This document shows, piece after piece, positions 8,577-15,750 of a stretch of DNA of 34,479 bases (its first letter is position 1; every line of letters begins with the position of its first letter). The notes under the pieces are model-generated. The model was not told the origin of the DNA. It searched no databases and saw only the letters and a list, made by a program, of their open reading frames with translations. Position numbers and translations under genes: made by a program. Origin of the DNA: Streptomyces sp. TRM64462 (GTDB lineage: Bacteria > Actinomycetota > Actinomycetes > Streptomycetales > Streptomycetaceae); contig NZ_JABWDV010000084.1 of assembly GCF_013362995.1 (NCBI RefSeq), forward strand, positions 1 to 34,479, in the 5' to 3' direction.

Positions 8577-9799
8577 AGATCCTCGTCATTCACCAGGTGC
8601 CGTACCGGAAGATCGACTACCACCGTGCGATCGACCACGAGCGGCACGAGGTGACCTACATCGGGCACCCCCACCGGATGGCCGACCTGCCCGAGGGCCT
8701 GCGCTGCGAGCGCCTCACCCTGGCCGCCGACGAGGACCTGGTCGCCGGGGTCTGCGCCCGCACCTCGCCCGCCGACGGGTACGAGAAGGTGCTCGCCCTC
8801 TCCGAGTTCGGGATCGCCGAGGCCTGCGCCGTACGCCGCCACCTCGGCGTGGACGGACCCTCACCCGAACAGGTCGAACTGGTCCGGGACAAGGTACGGA
8901 TGAAGGAGGCCCTGGCGGGCTCCGGGCTGCGCCATCCGCGGTTCGTCCGCGAGCCGTCCCGCTGCCGGCCGCTGCCGTGGACCGGCCGTACCGTCCTGAA
9001 GCCGCGGCAGGGCGCCTCCAGCGAGGACGTCACGGTCCACGAGACCGCCCGGGACGCGCTGAGCGCGTACTGGAGGCTGTCCGACCCGGGGACGTTCCAG
9101 CTGGAGGAGCACATCGACGGCGACATCCTGCACGCCGACGGGCTCGTGCAGGGCGGGGCCCTGGTGGACCTGGCGGTCAGCCGGTACGTCAACAAGCCCG
9201 TCGAGTACGCCGATGGCAAGCCGCTCGGCTCCCACCAGGAGCCGCACACCCCCGAACAGAGGGCGTTCGCCGAGCGGGTCGTCACGGTGCTCGGCATCGA
9301 AGAGGGCTCGCTGCACCTGGAGTTCTTCGAGACGCCCGACGGCGAGCTGGTCTTCCTGGAGGTGGCCAACCGTGTCGGAGGCGCCGCCGTCGTGCCGCTG
9401 CACGAGCTCCACACCGGCGTGCACCTGCCCAGCCACGAGATCGCCGTCCGGCTCGGACTCGACCGGCCCGCACCGCAGCCGCCCAGCGGCCGTCACCACG
9501 GCTGGCTGGCCTTCCCCGGCCACCACCTTCCCGAGGGCCCCGTCGGCGCCGTCGCCGTCCCGGACGCGCTGCGCGACCACCCCTGTGTCGACCGGATCCA
9601 CGTCCTGGCCCCCGGCCAGGCGGCTCCGCGGCACATCACCTACCAGGAGTGGGAGGTGCCGGTGTTCGTCGAGGCGTCCCACCCCGACGCGTCGGAACTC
9701 CGGCGGTTCCTGAAAGAGTGCGCCGACGCCGTCGTGATCGGCGCCGGCGAGGACACGGCCGCCGACGGCCGGACGACCAGGGAGGCGAAGGCCGCGTGA
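8573..9799 (+). CDS. ATP-grasp carboxylate-amine ligase 1
   Basis: A 408-residue ATP-grasp enzyme. The N-terminal ~100 residues form a Rossmann-like pre-ATP-grasp domain (MKILVIHQVPY). The central ATP-binding part has VLKPRQGASSEDV and FQLEEHIDGDI. The Mg-binding end of the fold is LHLEFFETPDGELVFLEVANRVGG, where the spaced glutamates and Asn are the expected metal ligands. Such ligases form amide bonds through acyl-phosphates, as in dipeptide ligases of the BacD type. No second catalytic domain is present, and the C-terminal tail (after ~375) is low-complexity. Stop and start overlap on both sides (ATGA and GTGA), showing tight translational coupling within block A. Substrates are unknown. 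Confidence 0.85.
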   Translation: MKILVIHQVPYRKIDYHRAIDHERHEVTYIGHPHRMADLPEGLRCERLTLAADEDLVAGVCARTSPADGYEKVLALSEFGIAEACAVRRHLGVDGPSPEQVELVRDKVRMKEALAGSGLRHPRFVREPSRCRPLPWTGRTVLKPRQGASSEDVTVHETARDALSAYWRLSDPGTFQLEEHIDGDILHADGLVQGGALVDLAVSRYVNKPVEYADGKPLGSHQEPHTPEQRAFAERVVTVLGIEEGSLHLEFFETPDGELVFLEVANRVGGAAVVPLHELHTGVHLPSHEIAVRLGLDRPAPQPPSGRHHGWLAFPGHHLPEGPVGAVAVPDALRDHPCVDRIHVLAPGQAAPRHITYQEWEVPVFVEASHPDASELRRFLKECADAVVIGAGEDTAADGRTTREAKAA

Positions 9800-10812
9800 G
9801 CGCCCGCACCGTACACACCACTCGGGCCGTGCAGCAGGTCCGGCGTCCCCAGGGCATGCCCGTGCCGGACGACTTCGCCGAGGTGGAGCTGGCCCTGCCG
9901 CCGCTCGGACCCGGCAGCGCCCTGGTGGAGAACCTGTGGCTGTCCGTCGACCCGTACATGCGGGAGTGCATGGACGGCGACTGGGACCTCAACGCCCCGC
10001 TGGAGGGCCGCTCCATCGGGCGGGTCGTCCAGTCCCGCAGCGACGAACTCCCCGTCGGCTCCCTGGTGTTCCACCGGGACGGCTGGCGCACCCACACCGT
10101 GCTGACCGCCGCCGAGGCGCGCAGGCTCCCGGCGTACGAGGGCATCGCGCCCGAGTCGTTCCTCGGCCTGCTCGGCGGCACCGGACTGACCGCGTACGTG
10201 GCCCTCACCCGCATCGCCGGACTGCGCGCGGGCGAGACGGTGTTCGTGTCGGCCGCGGCGGGCGGCGTGGGCACGGCGGTGGGGCAGCTCGCCCCTCTCC
10301 TGGGCGCCGGGCGGGTCATCGGCAGCGCCGGGTCCCCGGCCAAGGCCCGCCGGCTCACCGAGGAGCTCGGCTTCGACGCCGCACTCGACCGCAGCGCCCC
10401 GGTGCCCCTCGCCGAGCAGCTCCGGCAGGCCGCGCCCGAGGGTGTCGACGTGTACGTCGACAACGTCGGCGGGGACCACCTGGAGGCGGCGATCGGCTCG
10501 ATGCGGGAGTTCGGCCGTATCGCCTGGTGCGGGGCCATCGCCCAGTACAACTCGCCCACCCCGCCCGCCGCGCCCCGGAACCTGTTCGACCTGGTGGAGA
10601 AGAGCATCCGCCTGGAGGGCTTCCTCGTCGCCAACCACCGGGGCGCCCAGCAGGAGCTGGAGGACTTCCTGGTGCCGCACCTGCGGGCGGGCCGGGCGGT
10701 GGACCGGCTCAGCGTGACGGACGGCTTCGACCGGGCGGTCGACGCGTTTCTCGGCATGCTGCGCGGCGAGAACACCGGAAAGGCCGTCGTGCGTCTGGAA
10801 ACGCGCGGCTAG
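9796..10812 (+). CDS. NADP-dependent medium-chain reductase (PTGR/leukotriene B4 dehydrogenase type)
   Basis: GTG 9796 overlaps the previous stop by 4 bp and gives 338 residues. The protein is a zinc-independent MDR enzyme: an N-terminal GroES-like domain (LWLSVDPYMRECMDGDW), a LGGTGLTAYVAL segment, and a Rossmann nucleotide-binding block VFVSAAAGGVGTAVGQLA, then VDVYVDNVGGDHLEAAI and MREFGRIAWCGAIAQYN. These are hallmarks of the prostaglandin reductase/CurA subgroup, which reduces conjugated enones or double bonds with NADPH. In this context it may reduce an enone made after the ALAS or ketosynthase step (inference). Part of the block A operon, 18 bp before the next gene. Confidence 0.9.
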   Translation: MSARTVHTTRAVQQVRRPQGMPVPDDFAEVELALPPLGPGSALVENLWLSVDPYMRECMDGDWDLNAPLEGRSIGRVVQSRSDELPVGSLVFHRDGWRTHTVLTAAEARRLPAYEGIAPESFLGLLGGTGLTAYVALTRIAGLRAGETVFVSAAAGGVGTAVGQLAPLLGAGRVIGSAGSPAKARRLTEELGFDAALDRSAPVPLAEQLRQAAPEGVDVYVDNVGGDHLEAAIGSMREFGRIAWCGAIAQYNSPTPPAAPRNLFDLVEKSIRLEGFLVANHRGAQQELEDFLVPHLRAGRAVDRLSVTDGFDRAVDAFLGMLRGENTGKAVVRLETRG

Positions 10813-10830
10813 CGCCCCGAGGCGACGAGC

Positions 10831-11394
10831 ATGGCTGCCATCCGCACGGGCCTGCACATCAGCACCGTGACTCTCGGGACCTCCCACCGGGTCTGCGCCA
10901 TCTGGCGGGTCCGCGACCACACGGACGCCCCGCCGACGTCGTCGACGGACACCGTCTCGCCCTGCGCCCTGCCGACCGCGCTGCTGCTGCCCCGCCGGGG
11001 CGCCGAGCAGGACTGGGCCGTGGAGACCGTGCTGGCCGCCCTGCGCGAGCGAGGCGGCGGCGACGGGCCCTCCTGCGCGACGCTCTCGACCAGTGCCGAC
11101 GGCATCAGGCTCACGTCGCTGCGGCGCGGCCTGTGCGACGCCGACCTGCTGGAGCTGGCGCGCACGGGCCTGGGCGAGGGGCAGCGCGAGTGGGCCGCCC
11201 TGGCCGCCCGGGACCCCGCCGCCTTCCACGCGGCCGCGCCCGCCCCGTACGTGCTCCGGCGGCACGCCGCCGCCTTCCACGTGCGGCGGCCGGACGGCGG
11301 CGGCCACGCCCGGCTGGTGCACCGCCGCTCGGAGGAGGTCCTGCGCGCCTTCACCGCCGGTCCGCCCGGCCAGTACACCGACCACGAGGATTGA
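10831..11394 (+). CDS. Hypothetical protein, 187 aa, unrecognised
   Basis: I do not recognise this protein. It starts MAAIRTGLHISTVTLGTSHR, has a GAEQDWAVETVLAALRERGG helix, and continues with mixed strands (DGIRLTSLRRGL, YVLRRHAAAFHVRRP). It has no signal peptide, membrane segment or known motif. It sits between the reductase gene (18-bp gap) and the adenylating-enzyme gene (15-bp gap), in the same direction. Third positions are GC-rich in this frame, and a weak CGAGG lies upstream of the start. I consider it a real operon member, perhaps a small accessory or carrier-interacting protein, but that is a guess. Confidence 0.6.
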   Translation: MAAIRTGLHISTVTLGTSHRVCAIWRVRDHTDAPPTSSTDTVSPCALPTALLLPRRGAEQDWAVETVLAALRERGGGDGPSCATLSTSADGIRLTSLRRGLCDADLLELARTGLGEGQREWAALAARDPAAFHAAAPAPYVLRRHAAAFHVRRPDGGGHARLVHRRSEEVLRAFTAGPPGQYTDHED

Positions 11395-11409
11395 CGAGGA
11401 CACACGCCC

Positions 11410-13263
11410 ATGAGGCATTACCCGACCGATCTGCTGCTCGCCGTCGAACACGTCGAGCGGTCCCTCACCCGGGGCGCGCTCCCGGAGCTGGCCGCCGCGC
11501 TGCGCGAGGCGGGCGTCACGGAGCCGCTGCGCCGCTTCGACGGGGAGCAGCTCTGGCTGGGCCTGGACCGGCTCCTCGACGGAGTCGCCCAGTACCCCTG
11601 GCAGCCACTGACCGACAGCAACGACGTGCTGGAAACCCTGCCCGTGGGCACCGTCGTCCTGGACGACGGCACCGACGACGACACGGAGGGCATGGACGGC
11701 CGTGCCGAGGCCGCGCTGCGGGGGCTGCTGCTCGCCTGGGCGCTCGGCGACGACGTCGTCATCCGCTCGCCGCGCCCCCGGCTGTGGGCCCTCGTCATGG
11801 ACGCCCTGCGCGGCGCCGGAGTCCCGCTGCCCGGGGGGCGGGTGGTGGCGCCGGGGACGGCGGTGCCCGGTGTCGAGGCGGACGTCCCCGCCCTGCCCCT
11901 GGACGCCGCTCTCGCCCTCGACTGCCAGGCACCCTGGGTGCACCGGCTGCTGCGCCGCCGCCATCTGCCCGGCACCTCGCTGGCCGTGGCACGCAGCGCC
12001 GACGTCGCCGAGCGCGACGGCCGGATGGCGGCCCGGCTGCGGTTCCTCGTCGCCCGCGCCCGGCGCGCCCCGTACTACGCGGACCTCCCGGACGTCGCCG
12101 GCGTGTCCGGGCTCGCCGGCCTGCCCGTCCTGGAGAAGGCCGCCCTGGAGGCCCACTCGCTGCCCGCCGGACGGGGACTGAGCAGCGGCGGCCCGGCCAC
12201 GGGGGAGGTGCTGCGCTCGGGGGCGACCAGCGGTGACCCGCGGTTCATCGTGTACGCGCGCGGCGACTGGGACAACATGGTCCGCGAGGCCGTCCCCGTG
12301 CTGTACGAACTGGGTCTGGAGCCGGGCGACCGGCTGATCAACACCCTGTTCGGCGGCGGTATGTACGGGGGTCTCACGACGACGTTCAGCGAGTTGTCGC
12401 GGATGCCGGTGGAGGCGTACTCGACCGGCCAGTTCGCGACCGTGGACGACCTGCTGATGCTCACCGGCCGCTTCGGCGCCAACGCGATCCTCGGCATGCC
12501 GGCCCTGATCCTGCCGCTGCTGCGCGACGCGAAGGAGCGCTGCCCGGAGCTGAGGATCGAGAAGGTGATCTACGGCGGCACCCCCATGACGGAGGGCGAC
12601 CGGACGTGGCTGCGCCAGGAGCTGGGCGCCCGGGTGGTGTCGAGCATCCTCGCCGCGAACGACGGCGCCCAGATCGGCTACCAGTGCGGCGCGCTCGGCG
12701 GGACCCTGCACCACGTCAACGACGACTACAACCTCCTGGAGGTGGTCGACGAGGACGGCACCCCCCTGCCGGACGGCACCGTCGGCGAGGTCCTGGTCAC
12801 GACGCTGCAGAAGTTCGAGGCGCCGCTGGTGCGCTACCGGATCGGCGACATGGGGCGGCTCTTCGACCATGCGTGCGTGTGCGGTGTGTCCGGGCGGGTC
12901 CTGGAGTATCTGGGCCGCTCCGACGGGCTGATCCGCTTCAAGGGGGAGACGGTGCTGTACGGCGACGTGCTCGCCGTGCTGGAGGGCGTGGACGTGTCGC
13001 GGCTCCAGATCGAGGTGTTCAGCGAGGGCAGCAAGGAGGTCCTGGTCGTGCGCACCGAGTCGCCGCGCCCGCTGGACCCCGCCGACGTGCGGGAGCTGCT
13101 CGTGAAGGAGTTCCCCGTCCTGGGCGACCTCCAGGACTTCGACTCCTCGCTGGACGTGTACGAGCTGCGTGTGGAGTGCCACGCGGAGGGCGGCCTGCCG
13201 CGCAACGAGGTCAGCGGCAAGGTGAAGACGGTCGTCGACCGCAGGCTGGAGGTGTCCCGCTGA
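11410..13263 (+). CDS. PaaK/LuxE-like adenylating enzyme with extra N-terminal domain
   Basis: A 617-residue protein. From about residue 210 it is a phenylacetate-CoA-ligase-like (ANL superfamily) adenylating domain: the phosphate-binding loop region LRSGATSGDPRFIVYARGDW, then VIYGGTPMTEGDRTW, AANDGAQIGYQCG, and the hinge-proximal APLVRYRIGDMG, with a C-terminal subdomain ending GKVKTVVDRR. The first ~200 residues are extra. They contain LLLAWALGDDVVIRSPRPRLWALVMDAL, which faintly resembles an acyl-CoA reductase (LuxC)/aldehyde dehydrogenase cofactor domain but is too short to be active. LuxE-type enzymes are related to PaaK, so a remnant LuxC-LuxE fusion is conceivable (inference). It likely activates a carboxylic acid for the block A pathway. 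The MFS start overlaps its stop by 1 bp. Confidence 0.8.
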   Translation: MRHYPTDLLLAVEHVERSLTRGALPELAAALREAGVTEPLRRFDGEQLWLGLDRLLDGVAQYPWQPLTDSNDVLETLPVGTVVLDDGTDDDTEGMDGRAEAALRGLLLAWALGDDVVIRSPRPRLWALVMDALRGAGVPLPGGRVVAPGTAVPGVEADVPALPLDAALALDCQAPWVHRLLRRRHLPGTSLAVARSADVAERDGRMAARLRFLVARARRAPYYADLPDVAGVSGLAGLPVLEKAALEAHSLPAGRGLSSGGPATGEVLRSGATSGDPRFIVYARGDWDNMVREAVPVLYELGLEPGDRLINTLFGGGMYGGLTTTFSELSRMPVEAYSTGQFATVDDLLMLTGRFGANAILGMPALILPLLRDAKERCPELRIEKVIYGGTPMTEGDRTWLRQELGARVVSSILAANDGAQIGYQCGALGGTLHHVNDDYNLLEVVDEDGTPLPDGTVGEVLVTTLQKFEAPLVRYRIGDMGRLFDHACVCGVSGRVLEYLGRSDGLIRFKGETVLYGDVLAVLEGVDVSRLQIEVFSEGSKEVLVVRTESPRPLDPADVRELLVKEFPVLGDLQDFDSSLDVYELRVECHAEGGLPRNEVSGKVKTVVDRRLEVSR

Positions 13264-14582
13264 TGCTGCGGCGCGATCCCGTGGCCCGGACGATGCTGGG
13301 GGCCATCTCCGTCTCCAGCGTCGGTGTCGGCATCCACACCCTGGCGATGGGCCAGCTCCTCTACGACCGGACGGGCAGCCCGGGCGCCTTCGCCCTGGTC
13401 CTCACCCTGCAGGGACTCGCCGCGTTCTGCGTGCTGCCGCTGTGCGGGCCGCTGGTGGACGCGGTCGACTCCCAGCGCGTGTACGTCGCGTGCGGACTGG
13501 GCCGCGCGGTCACCGTCCTGCTCGTCGTGGCGCTCGCGGCGGTGCCGGGCGGGGGCGCCGTCCCGTACATGGTGGGCGTGGCCGTGCTCCTCGCGGTGTT
13601 CGACAACGTGGAGCGGTCGGCGCTGTTCAAACTCACGGCCCACCACGTGGACCAGACGCACATCGCCCGCTTCAACAGCATGATCGGCGTGGCGTTCCAG
13701 GCCGGGGCGCTCACCGGGATGGCGCTGCTGGGGCTGATCCTGACGTGGGGCGACGCCGAACACGCGCTGCTCGTGGACGTCGCGATGTCGCTCGCCTGCG
13801 CCCTGGTCGTCTCCCGGGTCAGGCTCACCGCGAACGAGCACAATCCGCCGCTGTCGGCCCGCATGCTCGGTACGGCCGTGGTGGGCACGGTCGGCGAGTG
13901 GCGGCGCATGCTGGGCCGCTACGGGACGGACCGGGTCGTCTTCCTGATGATCCTGCTGTGCGCCGCGGACTTCGTCTTCGCGCATGCCCTCAGCACCCTG
14001 GTCGTGCCGCTGGTCGACAGCCGGTACGACAGGCAGGGCTGGTACATCGCCGCGCTGGAGGCCACCTTCGCCGTCGGCATGATCAGCGCCTCCTTCTTCA
14101 CCAGCCGGCTCGTGACCCAGCGGCTGCTGCCGCTGTGGCTGCTGTGCCAGGCGGGGGCCGCCACGCTGCTGGCGGCGTCCGACGCGACCGCCGTGCACTT
14201 CCTGGCCTTCTTCCTGGCGGGGTTCGCCAACCTCAACAGCCTGACATGGCTGCTGACGTCCCTTCAGCAACGCGCCGGCGAGGGCGACAAGGCGAAGATG
14301 GCCTCGCTCCGGCTCCTCGCCATCGGGCTGGGCACGGCCGTGCTGATGCCGGTGATCGGGCGGTTCGCGACGGTCTCGCTGGGTGCGGGCTTCTGGAGCC
14401 TCACCGGCACCATGGTGCTGTTCGCCCTGGGCGGTGCGTGGGTGGCCCGGGCGTACCGCGCGAACCCCGAGGCGGCGCCCGACGCGGCGCGCGAGGAGAC
14501 CGCGCCGGCGCTCAGCCCTGCCGGGCCCGCGCCAGCAGATACCCCGCTTGAAAGCGGCTCTGCGCGTCGAGTCCGGCCATGA
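13263..14582 (+). CDS. MFS transporter, probable product exporter
   Basis: ATG 13263 shares one base with the previous stop codon and gives 439 residues with about 10-12 hydrophobic segments (for example LVLTLQGLAAFCVLPLCGPLVDAVD, VVFLMILLCAADFVFAHALS, VLMPVIGRFATVSLGAGFW). The GPLVDAVDSQRVYVACGLGRA loop matches the conserved MFS loop between helices 2 and 3. It resembles MFS_3/enterobactin-exporter-type proteins common in antibiotic clusters. As the last gene of block A it is a candidate for product export or self-resistance. Its final 71 bp overlap the convergent regulator gene, so the two transcripts are antisense to each other there. Confidence 0.88.
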   Translation: MLRRDPVARTMLGAISVSSVGVGIHTLAMGQLLYDRTGSPGAFALVLTLQGLAAFCVLPLCGPLVDAVDSQRVYVACGLGRAVTVLLVVALAAVPGGGAVPYMVGVAVLLAVFDNVERSALFKLTAHHVDQTHIARFNSMIGVAFQAGALTGMALLGLILTWGDAEHALLVDVAMSLACALVVSRVRLTANEHNPPLSARMLGTAVVGTVGEWRRMLGRYGTDRVVFLMILLCAADFVFAHALSTLVVPLVDSRYDRQGWYIAALEATFAVGMISASFFTSRLVTQRLLPLWLLCQAGAATLLAASDATAVHFLAFFLAGFANLNSLTWLLTSLQQRAGEGDKAKMASLRLLAIGLGTAVLMPVIGRFATVSLGAGFWSLTGTMVLFALGGAWVARAYRANPEAAPDAAREETAPALSPAGPAPADTPLESGSARRVRP

Positions 14583-15498
14583 TGTCGGCGATGTGGCGGC
14601 GACAGGTCCGTACGGACATGCCGAGGCGCATGGCGATGGAGGCGTCCGTCAGGCCTTCGGTGAGGAGCCGCGTGATGGCCTGGCGTATGTCGCTGACGAC
14701 CTCCTCGCGGTGGTCCCCGCGGGCGGAGAGCGGCTCCGCCGAGAGCCACAGCCGTTCGTACGTCTCCCTGATGAAGGAGACGACGTTGGCCTCGCGCACG
14801 ACCGCCGCGGCGCGCGGGTCTCCCGGGACGGCGAGTACCGCCGTCTCGCGGTCGAAGACGAGGACACGGGTGAAGTGGTCGTCGATGGTGCGCACCCGCG
14901 CGCCCAGTGCGGTGACCCGGTCGATGTAGGCGCTGGCGCCGAGGCTGGACCGGGCCGTGTGCTGGCAGAGGATCCGCATCCGCACGCCGCGCCGGAGCGC
15001 GTCCGGATCGCGGGACATCGCCTCTTCGAGAGCGGCGCCGTCGCGCGGCCCCCCGGGCTGGGCGGTGAGGATCTCCTCCCGGGCCCGCGCGGTGAGGCCG
15101 GCGATGACCGCCCGTGCCTCGGAGAGCCCCCGGACGACTGTGAACCGGGGCTGTGACGCCTCGGGCCCATGGATCCGCTCATAGGCGGGGAGGAAGGACA
15201 GGATGAACTCCCTGGTCTCCGCCATGAGGGCTCTGCGCTCGCTGATCTCCCGCTCCAGCGGGCCCAGTGCGCCCGGCAGCGTCTCGTCCGGGGCCGCCGT
15301 GACGAGTCCGCCGTTCGGGAGCCGGCGTATCAGGCCCACGTCGAGCAGCCGGTCGACCGCGGCGTCGATCTCGGCAGGGGGCAGGTCGGTCCCCCGGCTG
15401 ATCACGGTGGTCGTCAGGGTGCGGTCCGGCTGCTCCGCCTCGTGCACCATCGCGTATTCATACACCCGTTGAGCGGTTGCCCTGTCCCAGTCAGGCAT
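14512..15498 (-). CDS. TrmB-like/LuxR-type transcriptional regulator 2
   Basis: A 328-residue paralogue of the regulator at 4183-5181. The N-terminus has a TrmB-like winged-helix segment (DLPPAEIDAAVDRLLDVGLIRRLPNGGLV). A coiled stretch follows, then the PLD-like sensor domain (EEILTAQPGG, MRILCQHTARSSLG, DRVTALGARVRTIDDHFTRVLVFDRE). The C-terminus is a LuxR HTH (LTDASIAMRLGMSVRTCRRHIADIM). The start ATG at 15498 has an ideal AGGGGGAA Shine-Dalgarno about 6 nt upstream. It lies between the two blocks, divergent from the first gene of block B, and its 3' end is convergent with and overlaps the exporter. It likely controls block B or both blocks. Confidence 0.88.
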   Translation of the reverse strand: MPDWDRATAQRVYEYAMVHEAEQPDRTLTTTVISRGTDLPPAEIDAAVDRLLDVGLIRRLPNGGLVTAAPDETLPGALGPLEREISERRALMAETREFILSFLPAYERIHGPEASQPRFTVVRGLSEARAVIAGLTARAREEILTAQPGGPRDGAALEEAMSRDPDALRRGVRMRILCQHTARSSLGASAYIDRVTALGARVRTIDDHFTRVLVFDRETAVLAVPGDPRAAAVVREANVVSFIRETYERLWLSAEPLSARGDHREEVVSDIRQAITRLLTEGLTDASIAMRLGMSVRTCRRHIADIMAGLDAQSRFQAGYLLARARQG

Positions 15499-15750
15499 AC
15501 CGTTCCCCCTATAAATTCAGATTTGCCCCGCTTTGCAGGGTCGGCAGCATGCTGCCACGGCAGCTTCATGATCCATGGTGGGCGAGCGTTTTCTATACGA
15601 CAACCGGCATGCTGATGCAGCAGGACCGCTTCGATGCAAGGGCGCTTCCGTGGCGGCTGGGTGAACATCCATCAGCGAAACGCAGGGCAGAGCGCATGCG
15701 GCGTCCCACCCCGGGCCGCACCCGCGCGGGGACGAGCGAAGAGGCACACC
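15499..15750. promoter_or_regulatory. Divergent control region of regulator 2 and block B
   Basis: This 252-bp gap is the largest in the window and is locally A+T-richer (TATAAATTCAGATTT at about 15511-15525). TATACG at 15594-15599 could be a -10 box for block B, without a good -35 partner. The region contains a perfect palindrome (see 15543-15556) and a related CATGCTG further right at 15608-15614. An upstream in-frame extension of the block B first gene (from 15634) lacks domain similarity and is more likely leader sequence. I see no small gene with a convincing ribosome-binding site. Confidence 0.45.
15543..15556. promoter_or_regulatory. Palindrome, candidate operator
   Basis: GGCAGCATGCTGCC is a perfect 14-bp dyad located 45 bp upstream of the regulator 2 start and about 195 bp upstream of the first block B gene. 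Its half CATGCTGC recurs at 5216-5223 in the control region of regulator 1 and the peptide gene, and CATGCTG recurs at 15608-15614. It may be a binding site for one or both LuxR-type regulators. This is inference from position and symmetry only. Confidence 0.4.

Noticed and set aside
9640..13182. Very long minus-strand open frame (1180 codons) opposite block A genes
   Set aside because: It is the shadow of GC-rich third positions in the plus-strand genes. The plus frames carry clear domain motifs; the minus frame is low-complexity (Arg, Gly, Val, His) without motifs.
5313..13263. Classical RiPP cluster (lanthipeptide, lasso or thiopeptide)
   Set aside because: No LanM/LanB-like dehydratase, cyclase, YcaO, radical SAM or lasso B/C proteins are present. 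The short peptide has a Sec-type signal instead of a typical leader.
15634..15750. Possible 39-residue N-terminal extension of the Dcd-like fusion protein
   Set aside because: The extension is compositionally odd. The stand-alone Dcd-like protein begins at the same point (MIL-SG), and GAAGAGG is placed correctly for ATG 15751.
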